From: CAZAMP01 sp964486455
GTDB taxonomy: Bacteria; Eisenbacteria; RBG-16-71-46; CAZAMP01
Length of the DNA stretch: 51,451 nt
NCBI GenBank assembly: GCA_964486455.1
Contig: CAZAMP010000030.1
Location: 1 to 51,451, forward strand
Direction of reading: 5' to 3'
Shown: one piece after another, positions 44,564 to 51,451 of the stretch
Position numbering within the stretch: position 1 is the stretch's first letter
How the letters are laid out: each line of letters opens with the position of its first letter
Made by a program: the position numbers and the translations under genes
The notes under the pieces: generated by a model
What the model saw: only the letters and a program-made list of their open reading frames with translations
What the model was told of the DNA's origin: nothing
Database searches by the model: none

Positions 44564-45652
44564 TTACTCCCGCCATCCGAGAAGATGGCACGAGACGCGC
44601 CAATATCCGTGGTGTCCATCCGCGTCCTTCGGGCGGATGTCGTCCACCGCGATCCGGAACACGTGCGGGCCTGGATCCAGATCCTCCGGCACGTCGATCG
44701 CAATGGGGTGCACGGCGTCGCTCGGACACCATCCGCTTCGGCTGTAGTCGGACGACCAGCTTCCGTCGGACCAGCGGCGGCAATGTGGGTTCTTGGCGCG
44801 GAAGGCGTGACAGTCGTCACGCCACGGGTTGAAGCGATAGATCTCCACCTCGTCGATCGCGATCACGTTCTCCTTGCTGACGAACTCGTCCGCGCCACGG
44901 CCGTCCGTGCAATGTCCCGACACGAGATAGTGCAGGACGAATCGAGACAGGCCGTCGGGCAACTCAACGCGGATCACGCGCTCCGGATCCTCCGCGGTGA
45001 GCCCGGGATCAAACAACACACCGAAAACCCACTGCGGCGGGTCTCGCCACATCGGCTCACCCGCCCAGTCCGGCAACGTGTCCACCGGCACGGGCTCGAA
45101 GAGAAGGCTGAAATCCATCCGCCAGGCCGGGCTCACCCAGGTATCGACGAATCCCGTGAACGTGCACTCCCCGACCAGAAGCGGTGCGAGATGGGAAACG
45201 TCGATCTCGTGCTCGGTGACCCCGCCATAGGCGGTGACGAGCTTCGCGACCTCGATGTCCGCCATCCCAGGGACGACGAGACGCACCCCCGCCGCGCGGT
45301 CCCACTTGTCATGAACGCTCTGAGCGTCTTTTGCGACGGGGTGAAGTTCGACGTGCGCGGTGATCCGTGCCGGATAGTGGGGCGCTTCGATCGCGAGCGT
45401 GCGAACGATCTCACGGCCGTTGTCGGAAGAGCGGACAAGAGGTGTCGTGTAGTGCTCCGAATCCTTCGGATCGAAATGGATCATGTCGGCGTGAAAGACA
45501 TGGATCGTCACCGGCTCGGGATGGGGCCCGCCCGCCCAAGCGGACGCGGCCGCCACGCAGCAAAGACACGTCCAGACGACGGCAGCGGCGCGGCGCGCTC
45601 GCCATGATTCTGTCCTCGTCGTCCCTCTGTTCGTTGCCATCTCGTCACCCAT
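44564..45652 (-). CDS. PNGase F-like peptide-N-glycosidase
   Basis: The 362-residue secreted protein (signal peptide about 22-40) aligns with Flavobacterium PNGase F over both jelly-roll domains. I match DKWDRAAGVRLV to EWDRYANVYV (catalytic Asp60 becomes Asp118 here), EIDVSHLAPLL to EIDVTDFKSLL, GRGADEFVSKENVIAIDE to the region holding Glu206 (Glu256 here) and YSRSGWCPSDAVHPIAIDV to DRAGWCPGMAVPTRIDV. At the Glu118 position an aspartate stands (Asp170, VDTWVSPAW versus TETWLAKG). The family cleaves the bond between Asn and the first GlcNAc of N-glycans. Its ATG overlaps the stop of the symporter gene (TAATG); a second in-frame ATG is 4 codons later. Confidence 0.87.
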   Translation of the reverse strand: MGDEMATNRGTTRTESWRARRAAAVVWTCLCCVAAASAWAGGPHPEPVTIHVFHADMIHFDPKDSEHYTTPLVRSSDNGREIVRTLAIEAPHYPARITAHVELHPVAKDAQSVHDKWDRAAGVRLVVPGMADIEVAKLVTAYGGVTEHEIDVSHLAPLLVGECTFTGFVDTWVSPAWRMDFSLLFEPVPVDTLPDWAGEPMWRDPPQWVFGVLFDPGLTAEDPERVIRVELPDGLSRFVLHYLVSGHCTDGRGADEFVSKENVIAIDEVEIYRFNPWRDDCHAFRAKNPHCRRWSDGSWSSDYSRSGWCPSDAVHPIAIDVPEDLDPGPHVFRIAVDDIRPKDADGHHGYWRVSCHLLGWRE

Positions 45653-47598
45653 TACTCCACCCCGTCACTCGCGGTCTCCCTTCGGACCTTGCCATCATCC
45701 GTATCGACGCGCGCCATCGACCGCAAGGATCGGAACATCGAGCGGATGTCGCGCACGCCTCCAATCGAGAACCACACGATAACGAACACGGCCATCACGA
45801 CCTGGATACCGACATAGACCTTCCAGAACGTGGCCCACTTGGCGTCGTCCACCTCATGCCGCAGATTGTAGATCGTCCCGACGACAAAGACGGCCGTCCA
45901 GGTAAGTGTCCAGGCATAGTTGGCGATGAGGATGGTCTTGTCGCCCCGCGTGAACTCCCTCCCCATTCCGAGCATCTTCCAACCGCGCGACGGCCTCTCG
46001 TTGACGATGCTGCTGTCATCCTTGATCGCATAGGCGCCGCGGCGGAGGACCTTGTCGAGATTGACCGGCCCTTGCTTGCCCAGAAGCGAAACCAATGTGT
46101 AGACAAGCAGCGACGCGCCCATCGCGATTGCCCAGAACATCTGGCCGTTAACGGGGAAATCCTCCGTCAGCTGATGAATGATGATCCCTCCGACCGCGAT
46201 GCCAGAGCCCGTGATCATCGAGGCCCAAGCGGCCGCAGTCGTTCCACGTTTCCAGTAGAGTCCGCCGATGATCACCGACCCCGAGCCTCCGGCGAAAATC
46301 GCGCCCGTGATGGCGAAGAAGAGGAAGATGTACTCACTCTGCTGAAAGAGCAGACTGAAGAAGAAGATGAAGAGCGCAACGCCCAGGATCGCGAGCCGCA
46401 AAGCGCGGAGATGCTGCTTCGGACTGAACGGAGTCTTCCGAAACGGCAAGATCACGTCCTGCACGCAGATGCTTCCCCAGGAGTGCAGATACGTATCGTG
46501 CGTGCTGATGAACGCCGCGAGCATGACCGCCGCGAACGCGCCCATGAGCCCCACCGGCAGGAGCATCGTAAGCACCAGGGGCGTGCGGAGCTGATTCTGC
46601 ACGGCCTCGTTTTCGACCCCTTCGAGTGTCGCGTTCACGACCCCCGCGATCGAAGCGAAGTCCCCATGGTGCATGACCGTGTACGCGATGATCGGCACGA
46701 TGAGCAAAAAGAGTCCCTGTGGAAAACCTCGCCAGTTCGTCAACACGCCGCCCATCTTCGCCTCGTGCGCGTTCTTCGCGGAGGCGTTGTAGGCCTGTGT
46801 GCCCTGCCAGGACATCGCGCCGTAGATGACGCCGACGATGCCGATCAGGAAGTACCAGAAATTGAAATCCTCGATGTGGCTCGTCTTGAACGGATTGATC
46901 AACGATGCGTCCTGGGGCGCGGTGGCAAGGGCTTCGACCATGTGCGTCCAATCGACGACGGTCATGAGATAGACCGTGATCGCGACGAAGGCGACGTTGA
47001 CGAAGAGCCCTTGTATGAAATCGGCGACGATGACGGCGACCTGTCCGCCCGTGAAGACGAAGAAGAGCGCGGTCGACAGCAGAACGATCATGGTGATCGG
47101 ATACGTCGGAACGTCCATCCCCGCGACGGCGAAGCTCTGCGGCAGGCCGCAGAAGTGAAGAAAGAAGCGGGCGCCGACCGCCGGGAAGATCCCAAAGTTG
47201 ATGACACCGGAGAGGAATGCGATCATTCCCGCGAAAATCCGAAAGCCCCGGCTGTATCGGCGTTCGAAGAACTCGGCCAGTGTGAGACAACGCGTCTCGC
47301 GAAACCGGTAGACCACCCATCCCGAAACCGTGAGCACGAGAATGACGACGCCCATGGTGAAGCCCCACCACGACATCGAGAATCCGGCCACGTAGTTCAT
47401 CTCGAGGAGTCCGACGATCGTGATGGCACCCAGTGCGGAGATACCCTGGGAAAGGCTGAGCACGTAGCGTCCCGCGGTGCGGCCGGCGGCGAGGAAGTCC
47501 GCCACGCTGCGCATGTAGCCCCGGCTGAGAAGCACCCCGACCACCATCACGGCGAAGACAGCGAAAACGATTGCCCAATCGACGATCGCCAAGTTCAA
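45652..47598 (-). CDS. Sodium:solute symporter family transporter
   Basis: The 648-residue protein has about 13-14 transmembrane helices and the SSS (LeuT-fold) pattern: VADFLAAGRTAGRYVLSLSQ with GISALGAITIVGLLE, then FRETRCLTLAEFFERRYSRG, ISTHDTYLHSWGSICVQDVI and GSVIIGGLYWKRGTTAAAWA. It imports a small solute with sodium. Starts with TTG (47596-47598), GGAG 5 bases upstream; an ATG nearby is out of frame. Its stop overlaps the PNGase F-like gene, and the CBM9-like gene ends 43 bases upstream. Position suggests uptake of a sugar or amino acid released from glycoproteins, but the substrate is inference. Confidence 0.9.
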   Translation of the reverse strand: MNLAIVDWAIVFAVFAVMVVGVLLSRGYMRSVADFLAAGRTAGRYVLSLSQGISALGAITIVGLLEMNYVAGFSMSWWGFTMGVVILVLTVSGWVVYRFRETRCLTLAEFFERRYSRGFRIFAGMIAFLSGVINFGIFPAVGARFFLHFCGLPQSFAVAGMDVPTYPITMIVLLSTALFFVFTGGQVAVIVADFIQGLFVNVAFVAITVYLMTVVDWTHMVEALATAPQDASLINPFKTSHIEDFNFWYFLIGIVGVIYGAMSWQGTQAYNASAKNAHEAKMGGVLTNWRGFPQGLFLLIVPIIAYTVMHHGDFASIAGVVNATLEGVENEAVQNQLRTPLVLTMLLPVGLMGAFAAVMLAAFISTHDTYLHSWGSICVQDVILPFRKTPFSPKQHLRALRLAILGVALFIFFFSLLFQQSEYIFLFFAITGAIFAGGSGSVIIGGLYWKRGTTAAAWASMITGSGIAVGGIIIHQLTEDFPVNGQMFWAIAMGASLLVYTLVSLLGKQGPVNLDKVLRRGAYAIKDDSSIVNERPSRGWKMLGMGREFTRGDKTILIANYAWTLTWTAVFVVGTIYNLRHEVDDAKWATFWKVYVGIQVVMAVFVIVWFSIGGVRDIRSMFRSLRSMARVDTDDGKVRRETASDGVE

Positions 47599-47641
47599 GG
47601 CATCTCCTCTCTTCGCGCCGCGCTGTCACGCGATCGCTGCC

Positions 47642-48799
47642 TCACCATATGTGTCCGTCCTGCGAGATGTGCAGCCGAAAGCCGTCGTCGCGCGTCACAA
47701 CCGCTTCGAAGAGCTCCGGGGTCGCGTGGAGCGCCGGAGGCCAGTCCCACCCGGGCAGAGCGACGTCGGCCAGTCCCAACGTTTCGATATCCGACGCATA
47801 GCCTCCATGTTCATCGAAGTGCATGCGTTGACGATAGTAGAGAGTCCGAAGCCCCCATCGCGCCGTCTCCACCGGCCGCGGCTCGAACAGGTCCACGTCG
47901 AGACCGGCGACACGACCCGAGAACTGGACGAAGCCCCACATCTCCGGGTAGTGCATCGCGATGAGCCCCTGGGGCGACCAGACCCAGTTGTCCTCCGGCA
48001 GCGGCTTACCGGACGACGCGTCGCGCCGCTTCTCGTAGCCGGCGGGGGTCACGTCCAACCGCCACTGAACGCGTGAGAAATTCACGCGCCACTGATCACC
48101 CGGCTCGGGGGGTGAGGATCGATGTGCGCACTCCGCGAGAACGTCCCATGGGATCGCAATCTCGACGCTCCAGCCCGTGTCACGGTCCCGGGGATCATTC
48201 AGCGTCCCGCCGAGAGCGACGGCCGTCTGCAATCCTTGGATGTCCCACGCGTTGACGGCCGGGCCGCCGTCACGATATGGCTTGATCAACAGCAGATCCC
48301 ACTCCGTTCCGAACGCGTTGATCTCCAGCTCGTAGTACTCGTGGGTATCGCCGTCCGGATCGATGAATACTTCGAAGTCATTATCGTGATAGATCACGGC
48401 GTCACGTTCGGTCAGCGTCGCCCAGAGGTGAGGCTCTTCGAGCTCGGCGGCGACATAGAAATATGTGTCGTCCCAGATCATCTTCGCCCGGGTTCGGTGG
48501 CGGGGGCGCGGCTTGATGTCTCCCTCGATGTCGACGAACGCCGCCGTCCACGGGACTGCTTGCCACGAGTCCTCCTTCATGTGCCCATCGACCACGATCG
48601 GCGTGTCCGTCCGATAGCAGATGTAGTGCTCCGGTTTCCAATCGATCTCCGGCACCGGGAATCCATCCGCGTGCGCGGCGCCGACACATGCGAGAAGTAA
48701 TGCTACGGAGACGATGAGACCGCAGATGTCGATGCACGAGCCTCGCGCCCTCTCTCTCCGTGGCCGGACGTTCGCGCCAGATTTGCCCGGCCGATCCAC
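47642..48799 (-). CDS. Secreted CBM9-like carbohydrate-binding protein
   Basis: From a GTG at 48797-48799 (GGAG 8 bases upstream) the 385-residue protein has a signal peptide (LIVSVALLLACVGAAHADG) and a family 9 carbohydrate-binding-like fold: VVDGHMKEDSWQAVPWTAAF, AKMIWDDTYFYVAAELEEPH, DNDFEVFIDPDGDTHEYYEL, GWSVEIAIPWDVLAECAH and WSPQGLIAMHYPEMWGFVQF. This matches the widespread 'family 9-like' secreted proteins, which usually lack an enzyme domain. It is the first gene of the minus-strand glycan unit and may bind released or cell-bound glycans; ligand unknown. The frame is intact and no terminator follows. Confidence 0.88.
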   Translation of the reverse strand: MDRPGKSGANVRPRRERARGSCIDICGLIVSVALLLACVGAAHADGFPVPEIDWKPEHYICYRTDTPIVVDGHMKEDSWQAVPWTAAFVDIEGDIKPRPRHRTRAKMIWDDTYFYVAAELEEPHLWATLTERDAVIYHDNDFEVFIDPDGDTHEYYELEINAFGTEWDLLLIKPYRDGGPAVNAWDIQGLQTAVALGGTLNDPRDRDTGWSVEIAIPWDVLAECAHRSSPPEPGDQWRVNFSRVQWRLDVTPAGYEKRRDASSGKPLPEDNWVWSPQGLIAMHYPEMWGFVQFSGRVAGLDVDLFEPRPVETARWGLRTLYYRQRMHFDEHGGYASDIETLGLADVALPGWDWPPALHATPELFEAVVTRDDGFRLHISQDGHIW

Positions 48800-49037
48800 C
48801 GGATCGTCTCCGACACCGGGCGACCGCGAGAGCGATTCCTTCTCAGAGACCAGCTGCCCCTCCTTGTGGGTGGTCGACGCCGAGTTCCCTGTATGGACTT
48901 CTAGAACGTGCGCCGGCCGGACGGCCTACGATACCACGGCGTCGACCGCGACGGTGAACGCGGCCGACCGGGTAAAGGTCACAGATTCACAATTTAGCGC
49001 TATGGACCCATGAGACACTACCCAATCCGATTCTCCC
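48800..49037. other. Divergent upstream region of the CBM9 and blaI-like genes
   Basis: Together with the promoter just to the right this is the space between two divergent units. The minus-strand promoter for the CBM9-led unit should be here, but I do not see a clear -35/-10 pair. No gene is recognised; an antisense-looking plus frame (48714-49013) has no family resemblance. Confidence 0.4.
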
Positions 49038-49066
49038 TTGACACCTCAGACAAATCGTCTTATATT
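49038..49066 (+). promoter_or_regulatory. Near-consensus promoter of the blaI-blaR-like operon
   Basis: A perfect -35 TTGACA (49038-49043), a 17-base spacer and TATATT (49061-49066, five of six) give an almost ideal sigma70-type promoter. The expected start is near 49073, 24 bases before the blaI-like ATG. One palindrome fills the spacer and one follows the start point, as expected for a repressor-controlled promoter. Confidence 0.75.
49046..49062. promoter_or_regulatory. Putative operator 1 (BlaI-type palindrome in promoter spacer)
   Basis: TCAGACAAATCGTCTTA is an imperfect palindrome with six of eight paired positions and the same TCAGACAA left half as operator 2. It lies between the -35 and -10, so a bound repressor would block polymerase. 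Confidence 0.6.
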
Positions 49067-49070
49067 CAAC

Positions 49071-49087
49071 TCAGACAATTTGACTGA
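49071..49087. promoter_or_regulatory. Putative operator 2 (BlaI-type palindrome after start point)
   Basis: TCAGACAATTTGACTGA is a palindrome with seven of eight paired positions, centred 25 bp from operator 1. It covers the predicted transcription start and abuts the GAGGAGG ribosome-binding site. BlaI-type repressors commonly bind two such sites; the protein-site match itself is inferred. Confidence 0.65.
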
Positions 49088-49096
49088 GGAGGTGAT

Positions 49097-49501
49097 ATGG
49101 GATCACGTTCGCCGGCCGGCATCACGGACACCGAGCTCGATGTTCTGAAGGCCCTCTGGAGCGAGGGGTCGTCCACGATCCGAGAACTCACGAACCTGAT
49201 CTACCCGGAAGGCGGTACCGCACACTACGCCACCGTGCAGAAGCTCCTCGATCGCCTGGAGAGCAAGGCGTTCGTCAAGCGAGGGCAGCGCGGACGTCTC
49301 AATGAGTATTCCGCGGCGATCGGGCGCGAGGCGATGATCTCGCGCGGCCTTCAGGAAACCGCGGAGCGGCTGTGCGAAGGGTCTCTGTCGCCACTTCTGA
49401 CCCAGCTCATCGGGAGCGGCAGGCTCACGACAGAGGAGCTGAGCAGTCTGCGGGAACTCGTCGACCGGCTCGAGCGTGAGACGAAGGGAGATTCTGAGTA
49501 A
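49097..49501 (+). CDS. BlaI/MecI-type winged-helix repressor
   Basis: The 134-residue protein is a BlaI/MecI/CopY family repressor: ITDTELDVLKALWSEGSSTI then RELTNLIYPEGGTAHYATVQ, KLLDRLESKAFVKRGQRGRL (winged helix, recognition helix around TVQKLLDRLE) and a C-terminal dimerisation region (LLTQLIGSGRLTTEELSSLR). GAGGAGG lies 5 bases before the ATG. Family members repress their own operon until the partner M56 peptidase signals their cleavage. The peptidase gene follows by 1 base. Two palindromes lie in its promoter, so self-regulation is likely. Nothing ties it to beta-lactams here. Confidence 0.93.
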   Translation: MGSRSPAGITDTELDVLKALWSEGSSTIRELTNLIYPEGGTAHYATVQKLLDRLESKAFVKRGQRGRLNEYSAAIGREAMISRGLQETAERLCEGSLSPLLTQLIGSGRLTTEELSSLRELVDRLERETKGDSE

Positions 49502-49502
49502 C

Positions 49503-51451
49503 ATGGAAACGGTACTGAACATCGGCCTCACGAATGCCGCCTGCGCGACCCTGCTCGCGCTGATCGCCGCGCTGCTGAGCCGATGGATCAAGCGTCCGGC
49601 GGTCATCCATGTATTGTGGCTCCTCGTCCTGCTGAAGTTGGTCACGCCCCCCGTCCTCTCGTTGGGCGTTCTTCCGCTCTCGGGGGACACGAAACCGATA
49701 CCCCCGAGAATCGAGAAGGCATCGTCGAAGGCGGCCGGATCGAATCCCGCGGTCTACATGTCGGCAGTCGATTTCGGCCCGGCGGTATTGGAGTCGGAGC
49801 GCCCCCCAGTTGCCGTACCCCCACCGACGTTGAGTGAGCGGACACGAAACGTCGACGCGGCCGCGTTCGCTGTAGCGACCTGGCTCACGGGCACTCTGGT
49901 CATGGCGGTGATATCCCTTCATCGGACCCGCCGCTTCGCGCGGCTCATGCGGAAAGCCATTCCCGCCCCGCGATCGATTCAGAACGCGGCCCGGACGATC
50001 GCCTCACGGATGAAGCTCGCGCGCGCTCCGGCGGTGCAGCTCGTTCCCTTCATCACATCACCGATGGTGTGGACGGCGCGAAGGCAGCCGGTGGTGGTCC
50101 TTTCCGAGCTGCTGCTTGAACGCTTGAGCCGCCGCGAGCGCGACACGATTCTCGCACATGAGCTCGCCCACGTGCGGCGCAAGGACCATTGGGTGCGATT
50201 CATCGAGTTCGCGACGACGTGTCTCTTTTGGTGGTTCCCGGTCATGTGGTGGGCCCGAGCGGAAATGCGCAGGGCGGAAGAACGGAGTTGCGATGAGCTC
50301 GTCCTCGTTTCACTGCCGAACCAGGGCCGCTCATACGCACACGCCTTGCTCGAGACGCTTGATGCGCTGAGCGGATCCGCGTCCAGAGTCCCCGCGCTTG
50401 CCAGCGGGATCGGCCGGATCGAGAAAATGGAGGAGAGGCTGACGATGATCATGAGGAACAAGACCCGGGGCCGGCTTCCCCGCGCGATGCGGCTCCTGAT
50501 CGGACTGGGCGCCGTCGTCGTGATCAGTGTGTTTCCCACGTGGGCGGACCAGCCGGATGACACACGGAAAGCGGATAGCGACATCGAGGTCGGTCCGGAA
50601 AGCCAGGAGCGAAATGACGAAGCCAAGCACCTGGAGGCGCTGCTCGAGCTCGAGCAGGCGTCGGCGCGTCTCGAACTCAAGCTGAAAGAGATCCAATCTG
50701 AGCGCATGCATATCGAGTACGACTATCGTCTCGATCACATCCGGCGAGAGATGGGCGCGCTCCGCGACAAAGCGCATCAGTGCGAGGCCGATGGGCGCAT
50801 GGACCAGGCGGAAAAGCTCCGTGCCGAGGCGGAGTTGCTGAAACGTCGCGCGGAGATCGAAGAAAGTCGCTACGGTTTGAAGCAGGATACCGTCGATCGC
50901 ACGGCGGCGCTCGAATACGCGCTTCGCGAGACCGAGCTCGAGGCGGAACTCCTCGCGACGCGAGGGGAGGACGAGCGCGCGGAAGAACTTGCACGCAAGC
51001 ACGATCAACTTCGCCGGGAGCTGGAGCATTTGCACCAGGAGCTCCAGACGCGAGAGTTCGAGATCGATCGCGAAGAGTATCTCGCGCAGATCGAGGAAGC
51101 GGAAGTCCAGGTCCAGGAGTTTCGGGAGCGGGGCCGGACGAGGGAAGCAGAAGATCTGGCGGCCGGCATTGACAGACGCCGGGCCGAGCTCATGCTCCGC
51201 GAGCGGGAAGCGACGCTCGTTCATGGCCACCATCGGCTTCAGGCGCTCATGGAGCGAATCGAGGAGCTTCAGGCGCGCGGCGACGAAGAAGGTATCGATG
51301 AGGCGCGCGGCGAGCTATACGAACTCGAAATGTCCATTCGGCAAAGCGAGCATGCCCTCCAGGTCGAACAGCTCGCGGAGGCGCGCGCGGCCTACGCGGC
51401 GGCACTTGGCGACGAACACCGTGAGGTAAGAGAGCGTGAGTTGCTTCGGAC
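49503..51451 (+). CDS. BlaR1-type M56 membrane peptidase with long coiled-coil domain (3'-truncated)
   Basis: The frame is open from the ATG at 49503 to the window end (649 codons, no stop). Three N-terminal helices (ACATLLALIAALLSR, HVLWLLVLLKLVTPPVL, FAVATWLTGTLVMAVIS) are followed by the cytoplasmic M56 domain with the zinc motif HELAH (residues 219-223) and downstream glutamate in RRAEERSCDELVLVS. A fourth helix (AMRLLIGLGAVVVISVFP, about 326-345) leads outside to at least 290 residues of charged coiled coil with repeated units carrying a glycine in ADGR, TRGE, ERGR and ARGD (residues 431, 488, 544, 593; spacing 57, 56 and 49). BlaR1 proper ends in a penicillin-binding sensor domain here; none is visible so far. 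Partner of the BlaI-like repressor. Confidence 0.88.
   Translation, partial: METVLNIGLTNAACATLLALIAALLSRWIKRPAVIHVLWLLVLLKLVTPPVLSLGVLPLSGDTKPIPPRIEKASSKAAGSNPAVYMSAVDFGPAVLESERPPVAVPPPTLSERTRNVDAAAFAVATWLTGTLVMAVISLHRTRRFARLMRKAIPAPRSIQNAARTIASRMKLARAPAVQLVPFITSPMVWTARRQPVVVLSELLLERLSRRERDTILAHELAHVRRKDHWVRFIEFATTCLFWWFPVMWWARAEMRRAEERSCDELVLVSLPNQGRSYAHALLETLDALSGSASRVPALASGIGRIEKMEERLTMIMRNKTRGRLPRAMRLLIGLGAVVVISVFPTWADQPDDTRKADSDIEVGPESQERNDEAKHLEALLELEQASARLELKLKEIQSERMHIEYDYRLDHIRREMGALRDKAHQCEADGRMDQAEKLRAEAELLKRRAEIEESRYGLKQDTVDRTAALEYALRETELEAELLATRGEDERAEELARKHDQLRRELEHLHQELQTREFEIDREEYLAQIEEAEVQVQEFRERGRTREAEDLAAGIDRRRAELMLREREATLVHGHHRLQALMERIEELQARGDEEGIDEARGELYELEMSIRQSEHALQVEQLAEARAAYAAALGDEHREVRERELLR

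Noticed and set aside
45367..47964. 865-codon plus-strand frame opposite the symporter and PNGase F-like genes
   Set aside because: The product is a low-complexity Arg/Asp/His-rich chain, the mirror of membrane-helix codons on the other strand. It has no recognisable fold.
49097..51451. Beta-lactam resistance system
   Set aside because: No beta-lactamase or penicillin-sensor domain is visible; the BlaI/M56 pair is used for many signals.
1..51451. tRNA, rRNA, CRISPR or riboswitch elements
   Set aside because: No T-loop-like GTTCGAATC in a cloverleaf context, no regularly spaced repeats and no recognisable aptamer cores were found on reading; absence by eye is not proof.

Overview
The window reads as a stretch of chromosome from a GC-rich, Gram-negative, probably uncultured bacterium. 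An outer-membrane barrel protein of the Omp85 family, several signal-peptide-bearing peptidases, and three large secreted proteins ending in the same FlgD/type IX-like C-terminal sorting module point to the Fibrobacteres-Chlorobi-Bacteroidetes side of the tree (lineages such as Eisenbacteria, Krumholzibacteriota or Latescibacterota). That placement is inference from protein style. I found no rRNA, tRNA, CRISPR array, insertion sequence or prophage module.

Layout: (1) 1-13134, mostly minus strand: a partial secreted protein, an 883-aa Asp-box (BNR) beta-propeller protein, a divergent 917-aa MutL/GlmL-like ATPase with extra beta-barrel domains, then a minus-strand run of C45 acyltransferase/hydrolase, double GNAT, membrane-anchored alpha/beta hydrolase and beta-CASP metallohydrolase, and a frameshifted M28 aminopeptidase. 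(2) 13406-20615: a secreted M14 carboxypeptidase-like protein, an Omp85 barrel translationally coupled to an enoyl-CoA hydratase, a small secreted cysteine-containing protein, and a TPR protein with a winged-helix tail. (3) 20789-29052: a gltX-glnS pair, an MscS channel, a truncated MarR remnant running into a DinB protein, a YIP1-like membrane protein overlapping an excisionase-like HTH gene and preceded by AT-rich direct repeats, and a lipoprotein resembling a glycoside hydrolase. (4) 29053-37809: a membrane spermidine-synthase-like protein, a secreted six-hairpin protein, an AraC-GyrI regulator overlapping a stand-alone GyrI protein, a secreted beta-helix protein and an amidohydrolase.

(5) 37940-48799 is the most striking region. 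On the minus strand lie, in transcription order, a secreted CBM9-like protein, a sodium:solute symporter, a PNGase F homologue and a GH38 alpha-mannosidase, the last three overlapping or 2 bases apart. A 183-bp imperfect inverted repeat beginning exactly at the GH38 stop codon follows, and then a gingipain-type (C25) protease. I read this as a locus for stripping and using N-glycans of glycoproteins, with a protease beside it.

(6) 48800-51451: a BlaI-type repressor under a near-consensus promoter (TTGACA, 17 bp, TATATT) with two matching palindromes, one inside the spacer and one after the start point, followed by an M56 (BlaR1-type) membrane peptidase whose extracytoplasmic part is a long repetitive coiled coil instead of a penicillin-sensor domain. 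It is cut by the window end.
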